This document shows, in pieces, positions 44,700 to 57,054 of a stretch of 64,000 bases of DNA. The translations under genes were made by a program, and so were the position numbers. The stretch is from contig JAJHZJ010000414.1 of assembly GCA_023548195.1 (NCBI GenBank), positions 1 to 64,000 on the forward strand, given 5' to 3'. Positions within the stretch are counted from its first letter, which is position 1. Each line of letters starts with the position of its first letter. The notes beneath the pieces are model-generated. The model ran no database searches, was not told the DNA's origin, and worked only from the letters and a program-made list of their open reading frames with translations. The DNA comes from Bettongia penicillata ogilbyi (Eukaryota > Chordata > Mammalia > Diprotodontia > Potoroidae).

Positions 44700-45680
44700 A
44701 CGGTCCCTTTATTTGACCTCGGACCCGTTGGATTCTTAGCTACGCTCTGAGAATTCAGACTCGTGGAATCTCGGAGGCGGTGTGGGGCTCAGGAAGCCAT
44801 TCCGGGCAGCCTGTCCGACCCTAAGCACTGACTCTCCCACCCCCAGGCAGGTGACTCCCTCCTTTCTAGGTCCATTCCTAGAAAATCTCGGAAAGCTACA
44901 GAGCCTTCCCTTCCCTCCTTCCCCTGACGCCAGGAGTCGGCTTTTCCCCCTTGCCCAGACCCGGCCCGGGACCCGGGCTCTTTTTAGTCCTTGCCAGCCT
45001 CAAACCTCTAGGATCGTTCCCACTCCTCTAAACCCTTCCCTTAACGTCCAGCCCAATCCGTCCCCCAGCGGGAGCCCTCGGGTCGTTTCCAGGTTCCCTT
45101 AGCTCCAACGCTCCCTCCAGGATAGCGGATTCGAGGGCATCCCCACTGCCTCTCTCGCCCCTAGCCAATCTGAGCCCCCGCCCAACGGGGGTTGGGTGGG
45201 GTGGGGGTGTTTGTGACTTGTCCTCCAGCAGACCTCGACCCCTCCCCCACTGGTTGCTAAGACAGGCGAACCCGCGCGCTTGGTCGTCAAGCAAAGGAGG
45301 GGCGCAAACAAAGGGGTCCCTCCCCGCTCCGTCCCCACCTCTGCTGCCCTTCCCTCTAAGGTCTTGCTGCTCTCCTTCCGCCTTGGGTGCGAGGCGCCTG
45401 TCTCTCCCCTCCCCCACCCCATCCGTGGCTTGGAGCCCGCGCAGCCAGGAGTGACACTGAGCCGGTCTGGGAGCGAACCTCAGGTAGCCACCCCGGGGCG
45501 GGCTGAGGGTGGGTGTAGGGAGCGCCTTCTCGCCACAGCGCTCCCCTCCGCCGGACCAAGGTGCTGACGGGGTCTGCGAGAGTGACTGGGTGGGCATGGC
45601 ACCCAGGAATGAGTTCTGGGGAGAAGGACCCCAATGCCAGCCCAGCGGGAAGGGCAGAAGGACGTCCTAAGGACGTCCCG
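44700..45680. promoter_or_regulatory. CpG island / candidate promoter
   Basis: This is the only GC- and CpG-rich stretch in an otherwise AT-rich, CpG-poor window. On the + strand it contains GC-box-like sites (CCCCGCCC near 45176; GGGGCGGG near 45495), a CCAAT box (AGCCAAT, about 45163), and GGTTGCTAAGACAGG at about 45252, which resembles one half of an RFX X-box. There is no TATA box in an obvious place. A CAG/GTAGCC sequence at about 45481-45489 could be a donor for a non-coding first exon on the + strand. Overlapping open frames on both strands are only the low-stop-density effect of GC-rich sequence. It lies 15.5 kb upstream of the ROPN1 ATG, so an untranslated ROPN1 first exon is possible. 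A promoter for a gene on the minus strand to the left (in human, KALRN is divergent from ROPN1) is equally possible; no KALRN-like coding exon was found. Confidence 0.6.
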
Positions 45681-45994
45681 GTAGTGTGATTTTTTAAAAT
45701 AAGATTTTTCTGTTGTTTTGCCCTCTCTCTCTTGAGCTCCAGGCCTGAACCTCCAGCCATCTGGAGGATATCTCCGCCTGGATGGGACACCAGCACCTCC
45801 AGGTCAACATATCCCAAACACTCCCTTCCCGACCTTGTGATTTTACCATTCTCTTGTCATTCAGTGACTTCGGTGGTGGAAACTTCACTGGCTCTCCTCT
45901 GTCTGACCTCTCTTAGTATGATACTTCTGCCTTTTCAATTTAGATATTCCCTACCTCCTCTCTCTTCCCATTACCCTACAGTATCTCATTACCA

Positions 45995-46235
45995 CAGCAG
46001 CTAGGTGGACAGAGTATTTGGCATTGGAGTCAGAAAGACTCATCTTAATGAGTTCAAATCCAACCTCAGACACTTAATGTGACCCTGGGCAAGTCACTTC
46101 ACCCTGTTTGCCTCAGTTTCCACATCTGTACAATGTGCCTCAGAAGGAAATGGCAAACCACTCCAGTATCTTTGCCAAGAAAACCCCAAATGAGGTCACA
46201 AAGAGAACTCTTTGGACAACAATAAATGTCTTGAC
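45995..46235 (+). repeat. CORE-type SINE, complete
   Basis: CAGCTAGGTGGACAGAGTAT (A-box head), GTTCAAATCCAACCTCAGAC (B box), TGACCCTGGGCAAGTCACTT, CTCAGTTTCCACATCTGTAC, CAGAAGGAAATGGCAAACCA, CCAGTATCTTTGCCAAGAAA and CCCCAAATGAGGTCACAAAG, ending ACAACAATAAA. Reference copy for the family in this window. Confidence 0.9.
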
Positions 46236-46339
46236 AATGACAATGACCTTAATGGGTCTTCAATCTCCACTTTCTGGATCCTCTAACCAAGCTTTCTTAC
46301 CACTTTGAGACAGACCTACTATTTCTTCATCATAAATGT

Positions 46340-46615
46340 AGTCATGTCCTCAAAAATCTTCAGTGGCTCGCTTTTATTTCCCAAGTAATGTTGGAAAGCC
46401 TTTAAGACCCTCTATGATCTGGCACCAACTGTCTTTTTTTGCCTTGTTTCCTTATCTCCCCCTCTACAGATTTTTTTGTCTATACCTTCCTTAAAATGGA
46501 GTGCTCTTTGCTCCACAGCATCATGTCCATCTCTGTCCCACTGATCATGCTCATTCCTTCATCCATTCTTCTTACTCTTCATATGTTGAATTAACCATCC
46601 CATCCATTTGAGAAC
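46340..46615 (+). mobile_element. L2-type LINE fragment, sense
   Basis: TCAAAAATCTTCAGTGGCTC, GGAAAGCCTTTAAGACCCTC and TATGATCTGGCACCAACTGT are the sense L2 RT C-terminal order. Confidence 0.75.
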
Positions 46616-46899
46616 AACTCAGAATAGCTCAGGATCAGACAGTCTCAGAGTTGTAAGGGATTTGAGAGGTCAGAGATTCTTTAAGTGTGTGTGAGTGAGA
46701 TAAGCCCGTCTGGCAGTCTGGTAAGCCTATGGACATATTTTAGAATGTTATTTTTTGAACTATTTGAATTAAATGCTAAATTTCAGTTATAGAATAGTGA
46801 AAATAAAGAGGTATTTTTCCCCAAACAAGGTCTGTGACCTTGGATGAAGGGAAAAATGCATTTTTTTTTCCTGAAATTAGATTTTCAGAAATCTATCCA

Positions 46900-48330
46900 C
46901 AGATTCCATGGGGGCCCATGAATGCCAGATTAAGAACCCCTGATCTAGAATGACCACACACACTCAGCTGCGTAAGAGCTCTCTCTAAAACCATACTTGA
47001 CTAGTATACAGCCTACTGCCCTTTGAGGCAGCCCTACCCACTGTTGTATAGCTGTAATGATTAGGAAGTTTTTCCTTATATTGAATCCAAATCTACTTCT
47101 CTGTAACTAACTTCTTACTATTGTTTCTGGCTCTACCCTGTGCCCATATATGATCTCAAAGCCCTTCATCTGGTTGTTGTTCTTTGAACTCTCTCCAGGT
47201 CATCAACATGCTTTCTAAAATGTGGCCCCTACAAATGAAAACAATGTCTCAGATGGTATTGGACCAGAGAACAGGATACAGCAGTACTTTCACCTCCCTG
47301 ATACTGGAAACTGTTCTCTTTTGTTGCAAGCTAAATTCCATGAGTTTTTTTGGTTGTCACTGGTAAAATCACACTGACGCCGCTGTTCACTAAAAGCCTC
47401 AGATCTTTCCAGGCAAACTGCTTTGTCATCACACCTCAAGTTGTCTTGTAATCAAGAAGTTGATTTTTTTTAACCTAGTGTGAAATCAAATTTGTCCCTA
47501 TTAAATATCATTTTGTTAAATTCCAATCAATTAGGATACAATTCTGGGGAAAATGGCTATTGTGTAGGTTGACTACCATCCAACATGACAACTATCCCTC
47601 CCAGCACTGTCTCTTCCATTAAAGATGTTAAGATTCCTTCTCTTCAGCTTAGTCTTAAATTAGACCAACTTTTTTAAAAGTTGCCTGGAACATGGGGAAG
47701 TTAGCTGACTTGTCCTACGGTCACAAAGCCAGTATGTTCCAGAGAGGAGACTTGGACACAGGTCTTCCTAGCTCCTGGACTGACTTTTCCTCTCCAAAGA
47801 ATTGATAAAAATGTTAAACAGACTGAACCAAATACAGACCCCAAACTTTACAGGTATTATCATTTAACATAATCTTGTTAGAAGCAGTCCAGCATTCTAC
47901 CCTGTCAAAAAATCCTTCTGGATCTTGATTCTGTCATCCAGTATGCTAGCTATACCACCTAATTTTGATCAGAGGATAATTTGATAAGTTGGTAGCCCTT
48001 TTATTGACTTTGGTCTCTTTAAACAACAACCCCTATTCTTGCATCAGAACCATCTGTCTTTATGTTTCTTGAGAGCTTCCCATCCTTCCTGGGTTAACTT
48101 CTATAGGTTTTTAGTCCATGGCATCCTACTCTCCTTTCTCTAAGCCCTTCCAAAGTCATTCTTCTCAAACCCAAGTTACATATTGAGCTATACCTGGCTG
48201 TCTTCTCCTGTATCACCAGGGATGAGATGGAGCAGTCCTGCCCCACCTCAACTTTCCACTTTAGCTTCCAGTTCCTTATGACTGAAAATCAGGTCAAGAT
48301 TAGCAAGTTATCTCATCACTTACTCCATCT
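46900..48330 (-). mobile_element. CR1/L3-type LINE, minus strand
   Basis: Reversed CR1/L3 order: TTGAGGCAGCCCTACCCACT, AGGAAGTTTTTCCTTATATT, ACATGCTTTCTAAAATGTGG, GTATTGGACCAGAGAACAGG, CACCTCCCTGATACTGGAAA, AGCCTCAGATCTTTCCAGGC and, after a small reversed MIR at 47690-47795, GATAAAAATGTTAAACAGAC. Probably extends further right in a form too decayed to follow. Confidence 0.78.
47690..47795 (-). repeat. MIR fragment, minus strand
   Basis: GAAGTTAGCTGACTTGTCCT, GGTCACAAAGCCAGTATGTT and GACTTGGACACAGGTCTTCC. Confidence 0.65.
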
Positions 48331-48339
48331 TTTGGAGGA

Positions 48340-49780
48340 TAAAATAATTATTAAGGCAAAATAAAAAATTGTTAGGCACTTTGTTTTAGAGGTTTAGAGT
48401 GAAACACCTGCTGTAGCATAACTCCATGACAGGTTTATCTTTCCCCCCAAAATTCCTCATTTCTTTACTTCCTCTTGTCTGGGTTCACTCTAGCAATTTC
48501 CCATGAGGATGTCTTTTCTGTTTCTCCCTCTGCTGACCTTCAACTAAATTTTTTCCACCACTCTTCCCCTACTCCAACTCCTAGATTTCCCTGCAACCAT
48601 ATCTTCTTAATACATAATGCCACTTCTCTTCCTGTTCCCCTTCCAGCCTCAGGGTGCTTTTTCTTTTCTGTTGATTTGTATAAGATATGCCCTTCCAGAT
48701 CATTAAGTTCCACCTTCCTAGTGATAACTTTGAGATCAAATTTACCTCCTTGCATTAAGACTTCTAGCTCATCTTGCTTGTGACTTGTATTTTGTGCCTT
48801 TCTGTATAGATATCTGAGGCCATGGGTTTTATTGCTGACTTCTTTATTGAATTTTGTGCCCTGTGAGTTACTGATCATCTTTCTACAAAGTAGCTACTCT
48901 CTACAGCATCTATATCAGCAGATATAGTTGTGTTCCATTTTCTTTCTCTTCCTTTTCAGTTTATAGCCATTTTTATTAGATTTTTAAAACTAGGCAAAGA
49001 CATGTTTACCACTAGTATACTCCATTACTCCATATTTCATTGGTATACTTCATTTCTGGCAAAGAGTACATCATTCCTAGATCTTAGTCACATGTCTAAT
49101 CTCAGGCACCATGTTCATTTCCCAAAACTACCTCTTTTTTCTGAAGTCTTTGCCTTCTGTTGGTAGCAATGATGAAAATACTACCTCTGCCTCCAACATC
49201 ATTTGTTTCTTGCCAAGACTTCACAATTCTTAGAAAGATTTTCTAGGGTCCTTCTGTCAGTATCCATGTGAAACATTGGAAATGGGTCATTACATTTGAC
49301 AAAGGTAGGGAGGTTTTCAGTAACATTCTGCACCTATACTTTAGGAAGATAGATTTCCCTATTGCTAATGTCAGAAAACTCAGAAATCATCTCACTAAGG
49401 AAGACTTTCCTATTGGTAAAGACCTTCCCTTTGGACATTAGCACTTTTTTTTAGCACTTGCTTAACTCATTCGTCATGTAATATTTTGTATTTTTAGCAT
49501 CTGATTTTATACTAATTCCTATACTAGGAATAAACTAATTAATTAATTAACTCATGAAAGAAAGGGACTATGTGTTGGGTAAACTTGCTTCTCCTCTAGG
49601 GCTAGGAACTTAATCAGCATTTGTAGAAGGAATCAAAGAATGAATCAAACTCTACTACTTTGTCACCCTTTGTCACTCATTCTTAGTCTGATTTCCTCAT
49701 TCCACCCAGCACACTAGTGTGTCATCATCTTCCCTGCCCTAGGTGCCCAATGAAAATTCATTGGGTCTAGAGCAAAATTC
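48340..49780. other. No recognisable gene; unclassified
   Basis: CT-rich + strand with chance frames on both strands (for example 48475-48783). No exon or confident repeat assignment; part may be the 5' region of the CR1/L3 to its left. Confidence 0.4.
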
Positions 49781-49784
49781 AACT

Positions 49785-50500
49785 GAACAAAGGTTTATCA
49801 AGCACCTACTATGTGCAGAACACTTATAGGAATTTAAAAGGATTAAATGCCAGAATAACGAATTTATATTTTATTTTCTGTATGCAGTTGGATGTAACTG
49901 AATGTATTTGAGGTGAGGGAGGGATGTGACCAGAGATGTTCATTGGAAACATATCATATAGAGTATATTGTGAAATTAAAGGAGAGTCTGGAGGCAGGGA
50001 TACTTGTAAGAAGAATGTAACAGTGGGCTATCAGAGACAGGCTTTAATTAGGGTCATGGAAGTGGGGACAGATAAAAGAGATTACAGAATTAGAATCAGT
50101 AGAATTTAGCAACTGATTGTACTGTGGGAGGAGAATAAAGGAAATGGTAAAATAAAAGGTGACTAAAGTTCAAAAGAAATGGAAAATTGGGGGAGAGATA
50201 AAAACCTCAGTTTGGGATATTTTAAGTTTGGGGAGTAAATGAGACATTCAGGTGGCAATAAATAGAAGACAGTTGAAGATGTGGGTACTGAATCTCAGGA
50301 AAAAGAATAGGGGTTGGAAATATAATTTTGGAAGTCATCTGAATAGCAATGAGAATAGATGATATTAATTAGGAAGAGAATGTAAAAAAAAATTAGCCAA
50401 GGATAATACTGTGTTGGATTCCTATATTTAGAGATGGCAGAAGAGAGAGGAATCAATCAAGGAGTCAGAGAATAGTCAATCATTTAAAACAATAAATAGT
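49785..50500 (-). mobile_element. L2-type LINE, minus strand
   Basis: CAAAGGTTTATCAAGCACCT, ACTATGTGCAGAACACTTAT, GGTGAGGGAGGGATGTGACC, AGGCAATAAATAGAAG-like text and GGGTACTGAATCTCAGGAAA follow reversed order with deletions. Confidence 0.65.
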
Positions 50501-50539
50501 TTGGGGATTCATGTTTTGAACCATCCATTCCTCTAATCC

Positions 50540-52125
50540 CTTTCATTAGCCTGGACTGTCCAGGGCTAGGCAAACTATATACCAAGCACATATCCAATAT
50601 AGTTATATTGCTGTCTTTCAGATGTGAGGATACAGCTAACATTGAAGGCTCTCTGACTCTCCCAGGTCTAAATTCACAGGGATGTTACCTATGTGCTAGT
50701 ACCCAGAGTTATAAGTATGACTTGGCCCCAAGGTGCTGAAATCTGGAGTGTTCAGATAGCACTGATACTGGTATTTTTGGTTGCCAGAAACAACCAAACT
50801 TAGCACTTGGTTAGCAAGAGCAGTCCAGTGGACCTGTGATCTAATTGTTTTGGAAGGTCACTTTAACAGTGCAAATTGCAACTCGTGCTGTGTGAGACTC
50901 TTATCCAAGTCTTCTTGAAAGTGTGGGGACAGGGAACTCACCCATTGTGCCAAAGGCCTTCCTCACCTTCTCTTGACACAACAGGACAGAAACAATTGAA
51001 CTCTGGCTGTCCATGTATCATCATTTACCCTTACCACATGATCAGCCTAGCTTCTTTTCCTATTAGACAATGACACATTTTACTTCTGATTCCAACTTTA
51101 ATCCTTTCTTTCCCCCTTGCAACCTATAAAATACATTAGCAATAACAGTTAGGTAAAATAAGAAGCTTCCAGATTACATGATTCTTTCTCTTCCCTTCTC
51201 ATCATTAAACCCATCCCTCCCGCCTCACAGACCCCAACCTTACCAAAATGAGCTCCTCCCTGGCCTTACCCCAACCTGGATTCTGCCTCGGTACATGCCT
51301 CCCCAGCAGACATCTGGGTTTCCAGAGTTACTGTCCTGCAGTTTGTCTCCCCACCCCCAACCCCATCTCTGCACAGGATAACATGCAAGCTTGCCCTGCA
51401 TGCCAGATGACTTAATTGTTGGGTTCTGATATCTCCAATTAGTTATTTGCAGAGGCTGGCCTCTTCTGTGGCACAACTTTGTTACTCTCACATAAACAGA
51501 GAAACTCTCTCATAGGCTAAAGGACAGTTTGCAAATGGAGGTCTATTTTGTGTTGAGAACTGTCTAAATTTCATCATCACTCAATACGCAGCACCACACC
51601 TATGAGTATCAGTAAATAGATGTTGTTATTGACTGTGGTGAGAAGGGACACAGATTTAAGAGAGAATGTATTGATTTTGAAGGATTGATTCAAGAACTGC
51701 TAAGCACTGTAATAAATGACCGGGTAAGGACACGGAATCTGGAGGTCTCTAAACTTGAGAAAGAACTCCCCTGACTCCTTTTAGCTGGTTGAATTGAATG
51801 AAGGGTCATCTTACCCAGAAGTAAGGAAGCCCAATTAATCTAAGTATCTGTAGAAAGGAAATGAAACTACAAACACTGTGAAATCAATGGGAGAAAAAAG
51901 GGAGGTGGGAAGGGGCCAGTTTAGAACTAAGGTTAATTTTCCATACTTAGGCTTGACTGTGAAGGGATAACGGGATAACTGTGAACTTGATCTAGAAGAA
52001 GCATAGCCACTCCCCAAGTGTGTCATGCAATTTTTCAACTTTGGAAGGTTTGGGATCATTGTTGTTGATTTGTTTCCTATTGTCCCTGAAATAAACCCCC
52101 AAAATGTCGTACCGTGTACCCAAAA
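50540..52125. other. No recognisable gene; unclassified
   Basis: Includes CT-rich stretches near 51060-51120 and 51180-51370. Short chance frames only. Confidence 0.45.
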
Positions 52126-52129
52126 TCAA

Positions 52130-52290
52130 TGTAACCCAAACCAATTCAATTCAGTGCAATCAGATCCTACGATATGCCAGAGAATGGGTTAGATATTAGG
52201 GAAGCAAAGCCAAAACCAAATCAGTTCTTCCATTAAGGAGCTTACATTCTACTGGGGGTGAAGGGAAACAACATTTAAAAAGAAAGTAAA
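52130..52290 (-). repeat. L2 3' tail, minus strand
   Basis: CAATTCAATTCAGTGCAATC, CTACGATATGCCAGAGAATG and TTAAGGAGCTTACATTCTAC. Confidence 0.75.
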
Positions 52291-52382
52291 TGGCCTCATT
52301 ATCTTATTTAGAATAGGTCAACTCATTTGAGGCTAATCATGACTTTTTCCAAGTATTTGTTAACACTTCCTTTTGATCTGAG

Positions 52383-52385
<3 letters not shown>

Positions 52386-52443
<58 letters not shown>

Positions 52444-52476
52444 ATGTATATGTATATGTATATATGTATGTATATC
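52386..52476 (+). repeat. (TA)n with (TATG)n microsatellite
   Basis: About 45 bp of pure TA followed by GTATGTATGTATATG units. Confidence 0.97.
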
Positions 52477-52969
52477 TGAATTTGAGTATATACAGCTAGC
52501 ATTCCAAAGTGCCAATGGGCACTTTTTGCAAATGAGACATAACATATGCAGATATTTAGGTTATGTACAATAAATACATAGGGGCACAGATATACACTTA
52601 GGTGGTATTTAAATTAAAAAAGAACATTAAGCTCAACTTATTCATATTTTAAAGGTAAATTCAGGTCCATGGGGTGGTGTAAAAGAAGGTATTATAACTA
52701 GATCTTTGCATCTTTTGTTCTCACTAAAAAATTAAAAAGCTAACTCAAAGCTATACCCAAAATAGTTGCTTAATTAATGCTTTCTAATGACAATGATGAT
52801 CTTGATCATGTTGAAGTGATAAGATTAAAGCAGAAACAAAATGGAAAAAGAAATGTGCTTCTTAAGGGAAATGCTAGATAAGACATGGGCCCACCTAACA
52901 CTGAAGAACTTTCACTAGGTTCACGGTGGTTAGGGTACTTTGTTAACTACCACACTGGTGACTTTGCAC

Positions 52970-53036
52970 TAACCTCCCTCCTTTAAATCCAACTCACTTT
53001 CACATCATGGTCCGGTTCTAGAAGGACAAACAGCTC
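52970..53036 (+). repeat. SINE 3' fragment, AAC-tail family
   Basis: CTCCTTTAAATCCAACTCAC, TTTCACATCATGGTCCGGTT and AGAAGGACAAACAG match the 3' part of the 20.8-kb SINE. Confidence 0.65.
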
Positions 53037-53039
53037 TAT

Positions 53040-54100
53040 AACGAGTCATGTAATCTGAACAGGCATCAGTCCTAGGGAGCCAAGCTTCTGAGATTAAATT
53101 CACTTTTTACACATTATTTGGCTCATTAAGCACCGACACCCTGGAGCCCCAGAGCAAATTTACTTATGGTTTAGGTTATGCTCACATCTAGAGTTTTCCC
53201 AAAGAGAGAGAAGTAAAAAGGTACATACAAACTCAGCACACAATGTGCCAGATATGAGAAAAGTAATTTATTTCTACACACACACAAAAAGAAATGTTTG
53301 GCATGAAAGACTCAAGTGAGTATTAATAGAATAACATGAAATGTATTCAATAACTTCTTATAACTACTGTTAGGGTCCGCTAGGATGTTGAAACTTAAAT
53401 CTCACAGAAACATAAACCAGTTTACAAGACTACTAATTAAGCATCTTATATTTTGTTTTAGTTCTACATTGTCTAAACAACTCCAAGTATATGTTTGATA
53501 GTAAAATGGTCAGTCTGAGGCTGATTCTCTTGTCAGAGGGTTACCCTTATCTAGAATATTGGGGTAACTTGGGGGAGGGGAGACTCTTTGCTGCTTTTCA
53601 GCTCCAACTCATTAGGAATCAGCATTTCCATATGTCTTCTACTCACAAGGCTGTCTCTAAATTGCTATCAACAACCACTAACATGGTTGATTTTGACAGA
53701 TACGCCCAAGATCAAAAAGAACAAATACAAAAGAAACATCAATCTTAGATGCCATGTTCTCACAGCTCCATGGGTTGGAGGTAGGGCAAACCACTTCTTT
53801 CCTCTGTCCCCCCTCAGGAAGCAGCTTGAAATAGTCTTCATAGATGGAAAGTTAGAAAGAAGACAAGGGAGTAAGTCGATGCCTTCTATACATTCATAAT
53901 TCATCAGCTCTTCAGGATCATAGCTAGTAAGGAGACTCTGTGATCAGGAAGTGAAAGCCCTTTGGTATCCCCAGAGGAATGACCATTACAAGCATGCTCC
54001 ATGGGATATCATCTATGGGGCAATCAAACCTATATACCCAGATACATATAATACAAAATGATATGTGAATAAGAACAATGTCCTAATTCAATCCATAGAT
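53040..54100. other. No recognisable gene; unclassified
   Basis: Two overlapping + frames (53491-53748, 53588-53899) have no recognised motif or splice context. Treated as chance. Confidence 0.45.
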
Positions 54101-54104
54101 TTGG

Positions 54105-54525
54105 AAAGGCCTTCACTTCTAGTTAGTGGGATTAAGGGAGACTTTATGGAAGCAGTGACATTTGAATTCGGTTTTGAAGGTTGGGTGAGATTTTAGCAAA
54201 TGTAGGTGGCTGCAAAAGGAGGAGGGCATCCTGTAGACCGTAGTGAGCAAAGGTATAAGAATGGAAAAGCACAAGATATATTCAAGAGAAGGCAGATTGT
54301 CTAGTCTGACTGATACATAGAGAATGTGAGGGATAACCATATGACGTAAGGCTAGAGAGGCGGATTGAAGCCAAATTGTGGAGAGCCTCAAGAGGCAGAC
54401 CGAGTTATTTACTAAATAGTAGGGAACCATTGAAGGGTGTGGTAAAAAAGAATGATATAACCAAAGTTTTGCACTAAGGAAGATTAATCAGACAGAAGAA
54501 AGGTTAGTTAGTCAGCTTTGATTAG
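54105..54525 (-). mobile_element. L2-type LINE fragment, minus strand
   Basis: CTTTATGGAAGCAGTGACAT, TTGAATTCGGTTTTGAAGGT, GGAGAGCCTCAAGAGGCAGA and TAGTAGGGAACCATTGAAGG in reversed L2 order. Confidence 0.78.
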
Positions 54526-54709
54526 AAAGACAATGAGAAGGGAACTAGTTTCTGTGTTCATGTTCTTCCTTTGATAAATAAGACCCTATGCAAGTCATTA
54601 ACCTCTCAGTGATTCAGACAACTAAAACTATAAATTGCAGAGTGGGTGCTAATTTGTACTGTGAGAGGGGTTTCCTCCTCTGGGACCAAGGAAATCTCAG
54701 GTCCAGTCC

Positions 54710-54732
54710 AAAAAAAAAAAAAAAAAAAAAAA
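54710..54732 (+). repeat. Poly(A) run, 23 bp
   Basis: A pure A run. The 150 bp before it contains weak MIR-like text (CAAGTCATTAACCTCTCAGT), so it may be a SINE tail. Confidence 0.8.
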
Positions 54733-54739
54733 TCAGGCA

Positions 54740-55750
54740 GCTGAGAAAGGATTAAGAGGGTAGAGTTGGAAACACAGCTCAGGAAACTATTACAATGTAT
54801 ATTAACAAATAAATCTACATCCCCTATGTTTCAAAAAGAAACTAGTGCTCTGTGTTTTTTATAAATAACTGACTCAGTTTTGCCCCTGATGAAACAGTTA
54901 TCGATGCACAATCTTGGCAGTGCTGCTCACAGCTCCACAGCCTGTTGAAAACCCACATCCAATCAGACAAACTTCCACTAAGGTCTCATCATCATCTGTT
55001 TTAACAAGATTGGATCCTGGGGAAAAAGTCTACACTCCACGAGTGGTAAATTTGTCTTCCTTTATAGGTAAACCTGCTAGTTCTGTCAGCTATTAGGCCT
55101 TGATCAGAAGTAGAAATTTTAATTTTGTTTTTCCTCCAGAGGGATGATCCTTCTGATTTTTACCCAGATATTCAGGCAGAGGCTCAGAGAGAACTTGTAT
55201 TTCCCACAATGAAGTATGAGGTATGATTACTTTGTCAGCTGGTATGAATTTGGACAATCCTGGTCCAATGTGCTCCATCATACCCAAGAATCACTGGGAA
55301 AAGTTTCCTTCAATATGGGATTTGTAGCACAGGGAGCAATTTGAACTCAAATTCTACAGACAAAATAATTTATTCTTCTCATCACATTTTCATATACATT
55401 TATTTGATCCTTATGTAATTCTATGAAATAAGTAGAGTATTACATTTTCAGATGAACTTAAAACACTGACATTCAATGACTTGCCCAGAGTTTACTAGAT
55501 ATGACAAAAGAGAATGCAAATTTTTAGTCAAATGCTTTTCTCCATACAGTATATACAGTATTGAATGACTGCCCCATTTTGTATAGTCTTTCTACCTCTC
55601 TGAGCTTCCACTCAAGTCTTACTGTCATGTCTCACCAGGTGGTGAAGGTGACTGTGGTCTCTAAAGGTAATGTCATGGGAATGCAAGCTCTGACTGGTCC
55701 TACCAAGATAAAAAAGCCATGAAATATGGGTCTGGTGATAGACCCTCTGC
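54740..55750. other. No recognisable gene; unclassified
   Basis: No exon, RNA gene or confident repeat seen. Confidence 0.45.
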
Positions 55751-55754
55751 TTCT

Positions 55755-55912
55755 TTGAAGGTCTGCAGATTAAGAAACTGAGGCACAAAGAATTTAAATA
55801 ACTCCTCCAAAGTCACAATCAAGTTATTGTCTGCATTGGGATAAGAACCCAGATCCTTTTGATTCCAAGTCTAGTTCTCAGTCCACTATGCCATTAAATC
55901 CTCCTAGATATT
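55755..55912 (-). repeat. MIR-type SINE, minus strand
   Basis: AAGAAACTGAGGCACAAAGA, CTCCTCCAAAGTCACAATCA, GGATAAGAACCCAGATCCTT and CTCAGTCCACTATGCCATTA: reversed head last. Confidence 0.82.
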
Positions 55913-56439
55913 AATATTTTCTTTCCCACATCAAATTAGATTATACTTATTTTTTAAATGCTATATTCCCATGCCACCCCCCAATTAGAATTTAAGTAAC
56001 TTGAGAGCAAAAAATTTTTTTTATTTTGTTGTCTCTCCAGCTTCTAATATCTGCCTTACAACACAGTAGAAACAATATTCTTATGGAATTGAATTGAAGT
56101 ATCCACTGACAGAGAGCAACAGACAATAAATTTAAGAGCTTGACTAGATAGAGGATCTGAAAAGTAGACTCCAAATGAACATTCTCTGATTCTATAACTG
56201 TGGGCTATGTTGTATGAAATAGGGAGTAAGTCTTCATGCCAGACATGGGGATTGAGTTCAACTTACTCCTTTTTTCTGTAAGGAGGAATTACTCTTCATT
56301 TCTCTAAAGCCTTGAGTTCATGGCGTGGAAGACAGTAGTGGAAACAATAGCAAAGTCTCTGAATGAATATGTATATGGTAGGGTAATGAAAGAAGGCTAC
56401 TGTTGGCTATGCCTCTCACCTAGCATATCACAGAAGGCC

Positions 56440-56670
56440 AGGGTTGTTGTGGTTCTTGTTATTTTGTCCTTCGTTCTAGAAGAGGGTGGTGACATCAGCG
56501 AGGTGACATGCAAGTGAATTCTATTTAAGTGAGGCAGGGTTGTGCAGAATCACCGGCCTCACTTTCTCCTCCAGACAAGATACAGATCAGGATGACTGGA
56601 GACAACCCTGGATGCAATGGGAGACCTTGGCCTTTTTAAGGTTAACATCTTTAACAGGTCTCAGTTTCAC
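56440..56670 (-). repeat. SINE with AAC-type tail (RTE-like), minus strand
   Basis: GTTGTTGTGGTTCTTGTTAT, TTGTCCTTCGTTCTAGAAGA, GAGGTGACATGCAAGTGAAT, GGCAGGGTTGTGCAGAATCA and GGATGACTGGAGACAACCCT: the most complete reversed copy, with GTTGTTGT at the tail side. Confidence 0.82.
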
Positions 56671-57050
56671 TGAAGGCAACACCATTCAATGATTAAGGAT
56701 AGGCAAGAAATGAGCAGAGATTACCTAGTCAAAAAAATAAATAAAAATCCGGGTTTCTGGGCAAAACAGAAATAATTGCAATTTATATTCACTCTGAGCC
56801 AATTAGGGTCCAAACAATGACCAAGTGGGGTTTGGCCTAGGACCTATTGTTGGTCAATTGATGAAAGCCAGAGAGATTTGGATTTAAGGCAGAGGTGCTT
56901 AAAACAGAGATCTAACATATGACTTTCATATATACTACTGGATTAAACTCTTCTATTTGGATTGCACTAGACTTGATGCTCTCTTAGGCCATTACAAGCC
57001 TAGAATTGTATAATTTTTTATTAGAAAAAGAAAAAGAACCCTTCAGCTAA
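56671..57050. other. No recognisable gene; unclassified
   Basis: Short AT-rich interval between repeats; nothing recognised. Confidence 0.4.
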
Positions 57051-57054
57051 AAGA

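Noticed and set aside
45028..45597. 189-codon minus-strand frame and overlapping + frames in the CpG island
   Set aside because: Composition is that of GC-rich, stop-poor DNA in several frames at once. No domain, start context or splice pattern supports any of them.
53491..53899. Two overlapping + strand frames of 85 and 103 codons
   Set aside because: No motif, no plausible splice sites or promoter, and overlapping in different frames; treated as chance.
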